DNA of 64,000 nt from Sphingobium sp. Ant17. GTDB taxonomy: Bacteria; Pseudomonadota; Alphaproteobacteria; Sphingomonadales; Sphingomonadaceae. A program made the position numbers and the translations under genes. This document shows, piece by piece, positions 27,439 through 36,332 of this stretch. The stretch is from contig NZ_JEMV01000017.1 of NCBI RefSeq assembly GCF_000588875.1, positions 20,129-84,128 of the forward strand. The letters run 5' to 3'. The first letter of the stretch is position 1. Each line of letters starts with the position of its first letter. The notes beneath the pieces were generated by a model. That model saw only the letters and a list, made by a program, of their open reading frames with translations, had not been told where the DNA came from and made no database searches.

Positions 27439-28112
27439 CTACAGTGTCGCTTCGATCGCGCGCGCCGCCATATCGGGGTCTTCGGCCAGGCTGATCGGCC
27501 GCCCCACCACCAATATGGACGCGCCGCGATCCAACGCCTGACGCGGGGTCACGGCGCGTTTCTGGTCGCCCATCGCGCCGCCAGCGGGCCGCACGCCCGG
27601 CACCACGAAAAAGCGTCGCGCCACGCGGCCTTGGCCATCGCGACTTCCTCGCCCGAACAGACGATGCCGTCCAGCCCGGCGCTCTGCGCCAGATCGGCGA
27701 GCCGCCGCACCTGATCCTCGGCCTTCCCGCCGACACCGATATCGAGCAGGTCGCCATCGTCCAGGCTGGTCAGCACGGTCACCGCCACCACCTTGGTATT
27801 GACGCCCGCCGCCGCCTTGGCGTCCTCCAGCATCGCACGGCCCCCCGCCGCATGGACGGTCAGGATCGCCGGTTCCAGCAGGTGCAGCGCCTGCACCGCC
27901 TTGGCGACCGTATTGGGAATGTCGTGCAGCTTGAGGTCGAGGAAGATCGGCAGGTCGAACTTCATCATTTCCAGCACGCCATGATGGCCATGGGCGCAGA
28001 AAAATTCGAGGCCCAGTTTCAGCCCGCCGACATGATGGCGCACCTGCCCGGCCAGATGCTGCGCTTTGGCGAGATCGGGCGTGTCGATGGCGACATAGAT
28101 GGGGCTGCTCAT
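27439..28112 (-). CDS. pyrF: orotidine 5'-phosphate decarboxylase, frameshifted near 27610
   Basis: Corrected length is 224 residues, normal for PyrF. It decarboxylates OMP to UMP in pyrimidine synthesis. The catalytic K-x-D-x-x-D region is [13 protein letters not shown] near residue 58. The frame breaks after AWRDAF in a run of five T; with six T it reads [19 protein letters not shown] and continues to ILVVGRPI (phosphate binding) and the stop at 27439. ATG 28112 has AGGA upstream and overlaps the LapA-like stop by 4 bases. The frame upstream to 28409 is a shadow. Confidence 0.93.
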
Positions 28113-28501
28113 GCTGGTCCTGCGGGGGAAAGAGGAGAGGGCGGGGGAGCGACCGGGTCCGCCGCTTGGGCCACGGGTGGCGTCGAGGACATGGGCGAGT
28201 GCGCGAGGGGCGTCGGTGCGACGGTGACGGCCGAAGCTGGGGGGGCAGGCGGGGTGGTGACCGCGGCCAGCGCCCGTTCGGTGCTGTCCAACCGTCGCCG
28301 CAAGCGCCAGCGGGTCGCGCGCGCCATGATCCAGAAGGGCAGCGCCCCCAGCAAAAACGCGCCGATCAGCAGGACCGGCAGTTTGGTTTCCATCACCAAA
28401 TCGCCCCACAGGCGCACCGTCACGGGGACATAGTTCGCCATGCAGAAGAAGGCGAGGGCGACGGCGATGACGACCCAGAAGGCAGTCCGCAAAAATTGCA
28501 T
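28109..28501 (-). CDS. LapA (DUF1049) family membrane protein
   Basis: 130 residues. Two membrane helices (about 5-25 and 42-62) enclose the DUF1049 pattern: [15 protein letters not shown] and [18 protein letters not shown] cytosolic arginine-rich segment [10 protein letters not shown] then leads into a 50-residue Pro/Ala-rich disordered tail. In E. coli, LapA sits beside pyrF and LapB, which takes part in lipopolysaccharide control. The same neighbour is seen here: lapA overlaps pyrF by 4 bases. No lapB is within the window. Confidence 0.82.
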   Translation of the reverse strand: MQFLRTAFWVVIAVALAFFCMANYVPVTVRLWGDLVMETKLPVLLIGAFLLGALPFWIMARATRWRLRRRLDSTERALAAVTTPPAPPASAVTVAPTPLAHSPMSSTPPVAQAADPVAPPPSPLSPAGPA

Positions 28502-28534
28502 CGGCTTTACCTCATGCTGCTGTTGCGATGCAGC

Positions 28535-29407
28535 TTAGGCGATCCTGGCGGATTTCGGAAGCGCCTGATCGCTTTTGTCGATTTCGATCCGCATCGAAAG
28601 GCTGTGCGTCGCGCCCGGCGCCACTATCGCCAAGCCATCGGCCCGGTTCAGGGCGTCGGGCATATGGCTGACCGGCTCCAGGCAAAAGGCGTCGATATCG
28701 GGCGGCCGATAGACATGCAGCCAATCCGCGCCCGTCGCCGTCAGCGTCAGGCGCAACCCATCGCCGCGCACGACGGTCGCCATACCGTCCCAGCCGCCAT
28801 AGACATTGTCGATCAGGCTCTCGCCCCGCACCGACGCCAATTGCGACCAGTCGCCGAGGCTATCGGCAGGCACCGACCGCTCCGGCAGCATGTCGGGGGT
28901 GGACAGCCACAGGCTGTGCGCCGCGAACTGCAGGCGCGTATCGGCATCGGCGGGAAAATAGGGGTGGAAGCCCAGCCCGACCGGCGCATCGTCCGCGGCA
29001 TCGTTGGTCAGCGCCAGCGTCAGGGCAATCGCATCCGCGCTGAGCGCAATATGCTGCCGCGCCGTGAACGCCCATGGCCAGCGCGCATCGGCCGCATGCA
29101 CCAACGTCAACTGCGCGGCATCTTCGGCCTGGTCCGTCACCGCCCATTCGCTCTGCCAGCCATGGCCGTGCAGGCTGTGCGGATGATCGCCGAAGTTAAG
29201 AGGCAGCTGATAGCCCTGCCCGTCAAAGCGGAACCGGCCATCCGCGATGCGATTGGCATAGGGCACCAGCGGAAAGCTCGCCATCATCAGCGGCTCCCGG
29301 CTCTCCTCCGGCGCGCGCCGCAGAACATCGACGCCATCGAGCGCCAGCCAGCGCAGCGCCCCACCGACAGCGGGCGAGAGCGCTGCCTCCAGCCCTCCCG
29401 CCCGCAA
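28535..29407 (-). CDS. aldose 1-epimerase
   Basis: 290 residues from TTG 29407. Galactose-mutarotase fold with the two catalytic histidines in HPHSLHGHGWQS (about 75-85) and GLGFHPYF, and a late LEPVSHMPDA. It interconverts alpha and beta anomers of aldoses, which would feed xylose to XylB. It is the last gene of the xyl operon. There is no ATG at the N-terminus: the alternative is a CTG at 29428 overlapping the porter's TGA stop, with AGAGGA about 10 bases before, giving seven extra residues LSTETIL that fit the family. The start is therefore unsettled. Confidence 0.88.
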   Translation of the reverse strand: MRAGGLEAALSPAVGGALRWLALDGVDVLRRAPEESREPLMMASFPLVPYANRIADGRFRFDGQGYQLPLNFGDHPHSLHGHGWQSEWAVTDQAEDAAQLTLVHAADARWPWAFTARQHIALSADAIALTLALTNDAADDAPVGLGFHPYFPADADTRLQFAAHSLWLSTPDMLPERSVPADSLGDWSQLASVRGESLIDNVYGGWDGMATVVRGDGLRLTLTATGADWLHVYRPPDIDAFCLEPVSHMPDALNRADGLAIVAPGATHSLSMRIEIDKSDQALPKSARIA

Positions 29408-29424
29408 CAGGATCGTCTCGGTGC

Positions 29425-30837
29425 TCAGCCGACCATATCCTCTAGCTCGCGACCCTTGGTCTCATGCACCATCTTGCGCACGAAGAAGAAGGAGATCGCC
29501 GCGAACAGGGCATAGCCCATATAGGTCCACACCAACCCCGGCGAGACGGCCAGCGAGGGGAAGCTGACCGAAATCGCCGCATTGGCGATCCACTGGGCAA
29601 AGCCCGCAATGGCTAGGCCCGATCCGCGAATCTGGTTCGGGAACATCTCGCCCAGCATCACCCACATGATCGGACCCCAGCTGAGGTTGAAGAAGATCAC
29701 ATAAAGGTTCGCCGCGATCAGCGCCATCAACCCGTTATGGCCGGGCAGGGACACCGCGCCATCCGCGCCGGTGACGGCGGTGGAGAAGGCATAGGCCACG
29801 ACAGACAGCGTCACCGCCATGCCCGCAGAGCCGATCAGCAGCAACGGCTTGCGGCCGATCCTGTCCACCAGCGCGATCGCGCCAAGGCACGCGGCAATCG
29901 ACAACACGCCCGACAGGATGTTGATCTGCAGCGCATTATCTTCGGAGAACCCAACCGCTTCCCACAAAGTCGCGCCATAATAGAAGACGACGTTGATGCC
30001 GACCAGCTGCTGGAACACTGCCAGGCCAATGCCCGTCCACACGATCGGGCGAATCTTGCCGCTGGTCTTTTCGATGAGGTCGGACAATTTGGGCCGGTGA
30101 TGATCGGCGGCCAGGCTGGCGCGGATTTCGGCGACCTTGCGCGCCGCTTCCAGCGGGCCGAACAGCCGCGTCAGCACCACCTCCGCATCCGCATCCCGGC
30201 CGCGCGCGACCAGATAGCGGGGGCTTTCAGGAATGAAGAGCAAAGCGACGAGATAGATGGCGGCCGGAATCGCCTGCAACCAGAACATCCAGCGCCATGC
30301 CGGGAAGTCGAGCCACAAGGGCGCGGTCGATCCGCCCGCATAGCGGGCCAGCACGAAATTGGCGATGAACGCGCCGGTCAGGCCGGAGATGATCATGACC
30401 TGCTGAATGCTCGACAGCCGCCCGCGCACCGCCGCTGGCGTGACTTCGGAAATATAGACCGGCGAAATGACGCTCGCCGCGCCGACGCCCAGCCCGCCGA
30501 TGATGCGCGCGAAGATGAAGAGGACCGAGGAACTTGCCGCACCGGCCAGCAGGGCGCTGACCAGGAACAGCACCGCCGCCAGCATCATGACGCCGCGCCG
30601 CCCGATCAGGTCGGCCATGCGCCCGGCCATGAACGCGCCGACGGACGACCCGACCAGGATCGCGCCGACATTGACGCCGATGCCCAGCTTGCCAAGGTCG
30701 AAAGCGCTTTCCAGCCCCTTTTGGGTGCCGTTGATGACACCCGAATCATAGCCGAACATGAATCCGCCGATCGTCGCCACCGCGACGATCGCTGCGATAA
30801 AGGCCATGTTGACCTTCTCGGCGCTCCCCTCATTCAT
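29425..30837 (-). CDS. MFS sugar porter, XylE/GalP-like
   Basis: 470 residues with twelve predicted membrane helices. The sugar-porter signatures are visible: GGFMFGYDSGVINGT in helix 1, DLIGRRGVMM between helices 2 and 3, PESPRYLVARGR after helix 6, FQQLVGINVVFYYG in helix 7 (sugar contact), DRIGRKPLL and the last ETKGRELEDM. Position within the xyl operon, after xylC and before the epimerase, points to D-xylose/H+ symport across the inner membrane; the substrate is inferred. Confidence 0.9.
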   Translation of the reverse strand: MNEGSAEKVNMAFIAAIVAVATIGGFMFGYDSGVINGTQKGLESAFDLGKLGIGVNVGAILVGSSVGAFMAGRMADLIGRRGVMMLAAVLFLVSALLAGAASSSVLFIFARIIGGLGVGAASVISPVYISEVTPAAVRGRLSSIQQVMIISGLTGAFIANFVLARYAGGSTAPLWLDFPAWRWMFWLQAIPAAIYLVALLFIPESPRYLVARGRDADAEVVLTRLFGPLEAARKVAEIRASLAADHHRPKLSDLIEKTSGKIRPIVWTGIGLAVFQQLVGINVVFYYGATLWEAVGFSEDNALQINILSGVLSIAACLGAIALVDRIGRKPLLLIGSAGMAVTLSVVAYAFSTAVTGADGAVSLPGHNGLMALIAANLYVIFFNLSWGPIMWVMLGEMFPNQIRGSGLAIAGFAQWIANAAISVSFPSLAVSPGLVWTYMGYALFAAISFFFVRKMVHETKGRELEDMVG

Positions 30838-30855
30838 CCGTCATTCTCCCAAATC

Positions 30856-31728
30856 TTATATCGTTGCGACATGGCCCGGCAGTCCTGCGACGCCGGGGTC
30901 GAAGGCGAACAGATCACCCGCAAGCGGCTGCTCTGTCAACGCTGTCATGTCCAGTCCCTTGCGCGCGGTCGTCGCATAAGCGACCGACAGGTCATCCCCG
31001 CCGAACGCGATCTTGGTGATGTTGGCCACCGGAAAGCGGATTTCCCGCATCAGCGTCCCCGCCGGATCATAGCGCCGCACGGCCCAGCCGCCGAACAACC
31101 CGGTCCACACACAGCCTTCGGCATCGACCGTCGGCCCATCGGGATAGCCCGCGCCATCTTCGATCGTCGTGAACAGGCTGGTCTCGCCGATCGCCCCGTC
31201 GGCGCTCAGCGCGGTGCGCCAGATTGTCCGGCCCAGCGTATCGGTGTGATACAGCGTCCGCCCATCGGGCGAGAGGGCAGGGCCGTTGGTGATCGACACC
31301 GGCGGCAATCCCGCATTGGCGCAAACGCCCTTGTGCAGGCGATAGAAGTGACCGCTGTCAGCCGCCTCGGCATCGTCCATCGACCCCAGCCACAGCGCGC
31401 CGTCGGGCGCGACCGTCGCATCGTTCAATCGGTTGCCGGGCATATGCGCTTCGGGGGCGTGCAACAGCGTGAAGCTGGCGCTGGCCGGGTCGAACCGGTG
31501 TATCCCCGATTGCAAACCGACCGCGAACAGGCCGTCATCGGTCGGCACGATCCATCCGACCTGGCCCGGCGCTGTCCAGCTGCGCGCCACGGTCAGCGCC
31601 GGGTCGAACCGGTGGATGCAATGGCCCTTGATATCCACGAACCACAAGGCGGCGTCGCGCGCGACCCAGACCGGGCCTTCGCCCAGCGTCGCGCCGACGC
31701 TCAGCACGCTCTGGGGAGTCGCGTCCAT
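30856..31728 (-). CDS. xylC: SMP-30 family xylonolactonase
   Basis: 290 residues from ATG 31728, 4 bases after the xylB stop; a longer frame to 31821 overlaps xylB and is rejected. A six-bladed SMP-30/gluconolactonase propeller: GEGPVWVARDAALWFVD (metal-binding Glu), GNRLNDATVAPDGALWLG and ITNGPALSPDGRTLYHTDT carrying the metal Asn/Asp. Beside xylB and xylX it is best read as D-xylono-1,4-lactone lactonase, the second step of the Weimberg pathway. Substrate is inferred from context. Confidence 0.9.
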   Translation of the reverse strand: MDATPQSVLSVGATLGEGPVWVARDAALWFVDIKGHCIHRFDPALTVARSWTAPGQVGWIVPTDDGLFAVGLQSGIHRFDPASASFTLLHAPEAHMPGNRLNDATVAPDGALWLGSMDDAEAADSGHFYRLHKGVCANAGLPPVSITNGPALSPDGRTLYHTDTLGRTIWRTALSADGAIGETSLFTTIEDGAGYPDGPTVDAEGCVWTGLFGGWAVRRYDPAGTLMREIRFPVANITKIAFGGDDLSVAYATTARKGLDMTALTEQPLAGDLFAFDPGVAGLPGHVATI

Positions 31729-31732
31729 CGTC

Positions 31733-32491
31733 TCAGCGCCAGCCGGCATCGATGAAATAATCATGGCCGGTGCAATAGCGCGCATCGTCCGACGCCAGGA
31801 ACATCGCCAGAGCGGCGACATCGACCGGCATGATCCGCCCGTCCAGGCATTGCGCCGCCACGATCTCCGCTTCGCCTTCGGGCGTGTACCATTTGAGCTG
31901 GCGCGGCGTTTTCACATTGCCGGGAATGATGGTGTTGACGCGGATATTGTCGCGGCCAAGGTCGCGGGCCAGGCTGCGGGTCAGCCCTTCGATCGCCGCC
32001 TTGGCGGTCTGGTACAATACCAGGTCGGGCAAGGCGAGGTGCCAGCTGATCGACCCGAAATTCAGGATCACGCCGCCGCCCGCCCGCTTCATCGCCGGAA
32101 CGGCGGCTTGCGCTGCGAAGAACAAATGGCGCAGGTTCACCGCCATCCGCTCGTCCCAATAGGTCGGGGTGACGTCCTCGATGCTATGGCGGTCGTCATT
32201 GGCGGCATTGTTGATCAATATGTCGATCCCGCCCAGGTCCGCTTCGACCTGCGCCATCATCGCCTGCACGGCATCAATGTCGCACAGATCGATCGCATGA
32301 AAGATCGGCGTGAAGGCCGCATCGCTGAGGCGCGCTACCAGCGCTTCGCTCTCGGCCACCGCAATGTCGCAAAAAGCGACATGCGCGCCCTGCGCGACAA
32401 AGCCTTCGACCAGCCCCTCGCCGATCCCGCTGCCGCCGCCACTGATGAACACCCGCTTGCCTGCGAGGCTTGGGTAGATGGCAGCGGTCAT
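31733..32491 (-). CDS. xylB: D-xylose 1-dehydrogenase (NAD+), SDR family
   Basis: 252 residues, closely recalling Caulobacter XylB over its whole length: AIYPSLAGKRV at the start, NDDRHSIEDVTPTYWDER in the middle, PGNVKTPRQLKWYTPEGEAEIVAAQCL, and the end GHDYFIDAGWR. The Rossmann motif is GGGSGIG (18-24); the catalytic residues are S147, Y160 and K164. It oxidises D-xylose to xylonolactone. ATG overlaps the xylX stop by 4 bases. This gene, with xylX, is the main evidence that the operon is a Weimberg xylose operon. Confidence 0.93.
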   Translation of the reverse strand: MTAAIYPSLAGKRVFISGGGSGIGEGLVEGFVAQGAHVAFCDIAVAESEALVARLSDAAFTPIFHAIDLCDIDAVQAMMAQVEADLGGIDILINNAANDDRHSIEDVTPTYWDERMAVNLRHLFFAAQAAVPAMKRAGGGVILNFGSISWHLALPDLVLYQTAKAAIEGLTRSLARDLGRDNIRVNTIIPGNVKTPRQLKWYTPEGEAEIVAAQCLDGRIMPVDVAALAMFLASDDARYCTGHDYFIDAGWR

Positions 32492-33636
32492 GCGATGGCT
32501 TTCTCTTTGGCGCTCTGCAGCAGGCCACGTTCGGCCAGGTTGGTCATCAATGCGGTCAGGCCATAGGTCCAGGGGGCCGCATCCTTCGATGTCACGACTT
32601 CGTTCACCAGCTTGCCAAGGCGCGGGGTGGAAATGGCGACGATATCGCCGACCTTATGGGTAAAGCCCCGGCCCGGCTCGTCCCGGTCCTGCACCGGCGC
32701 GAACAAAGTGCCCAGGAACAGCACGAAACCGTCGGGATATTGATGTTCGGACATGGTCTGGCGCATCAGGTCCAGCGGATCGCGGCTGATCTGGTTCATG
32801 CTGCTGCTGCCTTCCAGGCGATAGCCTTCCGGCCCGTCGATGGTCAGCGCGACTTCGGCATTGCGGACATCGTCGATGGTGAAGCCATCGTCGAACAGGC
32901 GGATGAGCGGGCCGAGCGCGCAGGACGCATTATTGTCCTTCGCCTTGCCCAGCAACAGGGCCGATCGCCCTTCGAAATCGCGCAGATTGACGTCATTGCC
33001 CAGCGTCGCGCCAACGGCGTTGCCGGACGCGTTGCCGAGCAGCACGATTTCCGGCTCGGGATTGTTCCAGGTGGAATCGGACCGGATGCCGATCTGCGCG
33101 CCTGCACCCACGGTCGCCAGTACCGGTGCCTTGGTGAAGACCTCCGCATCCGGGCCGATCGCGACCTCCAGATATTGCGACCACAGATCGTCCTCGATCA
33201 GCGCGGTCTTGAGCGCGGCGGCTTCGGGCGATCCCGGCACCACGGCGCGGATCGATCCGCCGACCCGTTCTTCCAGCCGTCCGCGAATGGCGGCAGCTGC
33301 GCTGGCATCACCGCGCGCCCGTTCTTCGATCACGCGCTCGATCGCCGACAGGGCAAAGGTCACGCCCGCCGCCTTGACGCATTGCAGATCGACGGGGCTG
33401 AGCAGGGGTAAGGTCAGCGCGTCGAGCGGTCCCAGGACGTCGCCGTCGCGGGCATCGACCGGCAGCATCTCGACCAACTGGGCCACGGTCGGCGCGACCT
33501 GGCTCATGTCGTACACCACGCCTTGATCGACCAGGATGGGGCTGGGACCGGCGGCGGTCAGCACGCGACCAAGAAAGCGGCCCTCGCGCCAGTCGGCGGG
33601 CAGGGCGTCGAGCAAGGCAAAGTCCCCCGGCATCAT
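32488..33636 (-). CDS. xylX: 2-keto-3-deoxy-xylonate dehydratase, FAH family
   Basis: 382 residues. The second half has the fumarylacetoacetase fold, and the conserved run WSQYLEVAIGPDAEVFTKA, STWNNPEPEIVLL, GATLGNDVNLRDFEGRSALLL, GKAKDNNASCALGPLIR matches Caulobacter XylX as I recall it. It converts 2-keto-3-deoxyxylonate to alpha-ketoglutarate semialdehyde. ATG 33636 (or 33633) follows AGGAG. It is first in the operon, behind a LacI-type operator at 33662. No xylonate dehydratase (XylD) or semialdehyde dehydrogenase (XylA) is encoded in the window. Confidence 0.92.
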   Translation of the reverse strand: MMPGDFALLDALPADWREGRFLGRVLTAAGPSPILVDQGVVYDMSQVAPTVAQLVEMLPVDARDGDVLGPLDALTLPLLSPVDLQCVKAAGVTFALSAIERVIEERARGDASAAAAIRGRLEERVGGSIRAVVPGSPEAAALKTALIEDDLWSQYLEVAIGPDAEVFTKAPVLATVGAGAQIGIRSDSTWNNPEPEIVLLGNASGNAVGATLGNDVNLRDFEGRSALLLGKAKDNNASCALGPLIRLFDDGFTIDDVRNAEVALTIDGPEGYRLEGSSSMNQISRDPLDLMRQTMSEHQYPDGFVLFLGTLFAPVQDRDEPGRGFTHKVGDIVAISTPRLGKLVNEVVTSKDAAPWTYGLTALMTNLAERGLLQSAKEKAIA

Positions 33637-33661
33637 CTACTCCTAAACAACAACTCTTGAT

Positions 33662-33699
33662 TGATAGCGCTACCAACATAATTGCGGAGGCGAAGTCAA
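33662..33699 (-). promoter_or_regulatory. xylX promoter with LacI-type operator
   Basis: On the minus strand a TTGACT (-35-like, 33699-33694) is followed 18 bases later by TGGTAGCGCTATCA (33675-33662), a near-palindrome with the central CG of LacI-family operators. It lies 26 bases upstream of the xylX start, where binding would block initiation. The same word with one change occurs at 39695. It also resembles the xylose operator described for Caulobacter. Confidence 0.82.
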
Positions 33700-33841
33700 G
33701 GGGGCTCGTGGCGATTCTTCGGCCACCCTTGTCACCAGAGCGGGCAGTATCGGCCCTTATGCGGAAAATGCGTGGCGGGCGGCGGGTCAGCCATCTGCCA
33801 TCTTCCCCTTGGTCCTGGACTTTGCCATAAACCGTCGGACT

Positions 33842-34045
33842 ATGGATAACTCAGACATGAGCGCACCCCATGATGGTGCAGACAATCGTCCGCCGGCCGC
33901 GCCAGCGGACGATGGGCCAACGACTCTCGATATGGCGAGCGCCGCCCGCCGGTCGATGAGCAAAACGGCCTGGACCGGCGCTGCCGTCGGGATCGGCTCG
34001 GCCGCGATCGTGGCCGCATTGCTCTACACCCGAAAGCGCTCCTGA
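33842..34045 (+). CDS. small protein with one C-terminal membrane helix
   Basis: 67 residues if the start is ATG 33842; ATG 33857 (MSAPHDG) is equally possible, and the frame opens at 33809. The first half is polar and proline-rich and apparently disordered; the second half has TAWTGAAVGIGSAAIVAALLY, a single membrane helix with glycine spacing, ending TRKRS. No family is recognised. Ribosome-binding evidence is weak. It converges with the EF-hand gene. Confidence 0.5.
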   Translation: MDNSDMSAPHDGADNRPPAAPADDGPTTLDMASAARRSMSKTAWTGAAVGIGSAAIVAALLYTRKRS

Positions 34046-34053
34046 CCGGCACA

Positions 34054-34093
34054 CAAAAAAAAATGGCGGCATGGCCTTCGCTCCATGCCGCCG
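34054..34093 (-). terminator. rho-independent terminator of the EF-hand gene
   Basis: On the minus strand ACGGCGGCATGG pairs with CCATGCCGCC around an eight-base loop, followed by nine T. It lies 72 bases after the EF-hand stop and ends the minus-strand transcript. Confidence 0.88.
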
Positions 34094-34164
34094 TCGGTGC
34101 GACCCGACAGATATAGTCTCCCTTCCTTCGTGACAGGTCGGGAAATTCTAGACGCTCGTCAGCT

Positions 34165-34581
34165 TCAGCCTGCGCCACCACTTAAATAGGTGACGAGTTC
34201 AGGCTTGCTGATCATCATATTCTTGTCGACATCGGCCGTCGTAAAGGCCCCATTCGCCCAGGCGGTCACTTGTTCGGCCGGCAATGTCTGCCCGGTCGCC
34301 TTGGTTTCCTGCGCCTTCAACGCCACCATCCAGCGCGAAAATTCGGTCTGGTTGAGTGCGCCATCGCTGTCGGTGTCATAGGCCGGAAATTCGGTGTCCA
34401 CGATCGTCGCGACGGCCGCGCCGGGGCTCGCTGGCGTTGCGGGCTGGGGCGTCGTCGTTTCGGGCTGTACCGGCGTCATGGGCGCGGTCTGCGGCGTGGC
34501 CGCGTCCGGCGTCATCGTCTGTTGCGCCATGGCGGGCGCGGCAACGGCCAAGGCCGTGGTGAACAAAAATGTGCGGATCAT
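34165..34581 (-). CDS. secreted EF-hand calcium-binding protein
   Basis: 138 residues. The signal peptide ends PAMAQ (residue 20), so it is periplasmic or secreted. A Thr/Pro/Gln-rich linker (21-55) precedes a pair of EF-hands: DTDSDGALNQTEF is a canonical loop, DVDKNMMISKPEL a second, slightly altered one. GGAG lies 8 bases before the start. Calcium binding is likely; the partner is unknown. A rho-independent terminator follows at 34093-34054. Confidence 0.85.
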   Translation of the reverse strand: MIRTFLFTTALAVAAPAMAQQTMTPDAATPQTAPMTPVQPETTTPQPATPASPGAAVATIVDTEFPAYDTDSDGALNQTEFSRWMVALKAQETKATGQTLPAEQVTAWANGAFTTADVDKNMMISKPELVTYLSGGAG

Positions 34582-34866
34582 GACGATCTCCTATGTGCGA
34601 TCCGTTTCTGCAGCCTGTGTTTGACTTCATCACTGCATGAATAGTGCTGTATCAATAGACGAACCAAGCCCGTTGTTCCTGAATATCCATTCATGTTGCC
34701 CCATTCATCTTGGAAATGGCCTCGCTTCACCTTGTTCGCGCCGGATCGGCGCTCCGCCATGCGCCGATGACGGTCGGCCGCCCGCTCTCGCCGCCCGATT
34801 TGCCCCGCGCTGCCGACGCTGCTAGGCGGCGCGGCATCCAATCTCCTCCAGTTGCAGGATTCGCTC

Positions 34867-36183
34867 ATGGTCCCTCGCTATTCCCGCCCCGCAATGACCG
34901 CCCTTTGGGAGCCGGAAGCCCGCTTCAAAATCTGGTTCGAGATTGAGGCGCATGCGACGGAGAAGCTGGGCGAACTGGGCGTCGTGCCGCCCTCGGCCGC
35001 CAAGGCCCTGTGGGACTGGTGGGCGACCAACCCCGTCATCGATGTCGCCGCGATCGACGCGATCGAGGCCGTGACCAAGCATGACGTCATCGCCTTCCTC
35101 ACCTGGGTTGCCGAACAAGTGGGCGACGAAGCCCGCTTCATGCATCAGGGGATGACGTCGAGCGACGTGCTCGACACCTGCCTCGCGGTCCAGCTCGCCC
35201 GCGCGTCGGATCTGCTGATCGAGGATATCGACCAGCTGCTCGCCGTCATCAAGCGCCGCGCTTTCGAACATAAGCTGACCCCGACCATCGGCCGCAGCCA
35301 TGGCATCCATGCCGAACCCGTGACCTTCGGCCTCAAAATGGCCGAAGCCTATGCCGAATTTTCCCGCTGCAAGGCGCGGCTGATCGCCGCCCGCGCCGAA
35401 GTCGCCACCTGCGCTATTTCCGGCGCTGTCGGTACTTTCGCCAATATCGATCCCGCCGTCGAAGAACATGTCGCGGAAAAGCTGGGCCTCGCGATCGAAC
35501 CTGTCTCGACCCAGGTCATCCCGCGCGACCGCCACGCCATGTTCTTCGCGACGCTCGGCGTCATCGCTTCGTCCATCGAACGGCTCGCCGTCGAAGTCCG
35601 CCATCTGCAGCGGACCGAAGTGCTGGAGGCGGAGGAATATTTCTCGCCCGGCCAGAAGGGTTCGTCGGCCATGCCGCACAAGCGCAACCCGGTGCTGACC
35701 GAAAATCTGACCGGCCTTGCCCGCGTCGTGCGCGCCGCCGTCGTGCCCGCGCTCGAAAATGTCGCCCTCTGGCACGAACGCGATATCAGCCATTCGTCGG
35801 TCGAGCGGTTCTTCGGCCCCGATGCGACCATCACGCTCGACTTCGCGCTGGGTCGCCTGACCGGGGTGATCGACAAGCTGCTCGTCTATCCCGAACGGAT
35901 GATGAAGAATCTCGACAAGATGGGCGGCCTCGTCCATTCGCAGCGTGTGCTGCTCGCGCTCACGCAAGCCGGTGTCAGCCGCGAGGACAGCTATCGCTAT
36001 GTCCAGCGCAACGCGATGAAAGTGTGGGAATCGGACGGTCAGCTCTCACTGCTGGAACTGCTCAAGGCCGACACCGACGTCACCGCCGCGCTGCCGCCCG
36101 AACAGATCGAGGAAAAATTCAACCTCGATTATCATTTCAAGCAAGTCGACACGATCTTCCACCGCGTCTTTGGCGAGGCTTGA
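34867..36183 (+). CDS. purB: adenylosuccinate lyase
   Basis: 438 residues from ATG 34867 ([17 protein letters not shown], the usual alphaproteobacterial beginning). PurB acts twice in purine synthesis, releasing fumarate from SAICAR and adenylosuccinate. [28 protein letters not shown] with the catalytic His, and the superfamily signature [11 protein letters not shown] are present. A housekeeping gene, it lies between the xyl operon and the lacI gene and runs toward lacI, converging with it. Confidence 0.96.
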   Translation: MVPRYSRPAMTALWEPEARFKIWFEIEAHATEKLGELGVVPPSAAKALWDWWATNPVIDVAAIDAIEAVTKHDVIAFLTWVAEQVGDEARFMHQGMTSSDVLDTCLAVQLARASDLLIEDIDQLLAVIKRRAFEHKLTPTIGRSHGIHAEPVTFGLKMAEAYAEFSRCKARLIAARAEVATCAISGAVGTFANIDPAVEEHVAEKLGLAIEPVSTQVIPRDRHAMFFATLGVIASSIERLAVEVRHLQRTEVLEAEEYFSPGQKGSSAMPHKRNPVLTENLTGLARVVRAAVVPALENVALWHERDISHSSVERFFGPDATITLDFALGRLTGVIDKLLVYPERMMKNLDKMGGLVHSQRVLLALTQAGVSREDSYRYVQRNAMKVWESDGQLSLLELLKADTDVTAALPPEQIEEKFNLDYHFKQVDTIFHRVFGEA

Positions 36184-36198
36184 TAGCAAGCTGCCCAT

Positions 36199-36245
36199 AA
36201 AACTCCTCCCCCTTAAGGGGGAGGTTGGGGTGGGGGTGTACTGCC
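36199..36245. repeat. palindromic repeat, CTCCCCC...GGGGGAG family
   Basis: CTCCTCCCCCTTAAGGGGGAGG is a near-perfect palindrome 20 bases after purB, followed by TTGGGGTGGGGGTGT. It belongs to the same class as the element at 27311 and probably terminates purB transcription; lacI converges on it from the other side. Confidence 0.75.
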
Positions 36246-36332
36246 GCCAGCATTGACGCGCAACTTCGCCTCTGTCTCCCGCTGGGGAGATCGTCGCACG
36301 TTGGTATAAGACTTCGCCGCAAACGCGCCTTA

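Noticed and set aside
29737..31755. 672-residue frame opposite the sugar porter and xylC
   Set aside because: Antisense to two clear genes, composition typical of a shadow frame, no domain.
36137..36332. Extension of LacI into the purB end
   Set aside because: The sequence after the break is arginine/cysteine-rich nonsense; the repaired frame ends at 36333 with a normal LacI C-terminus.
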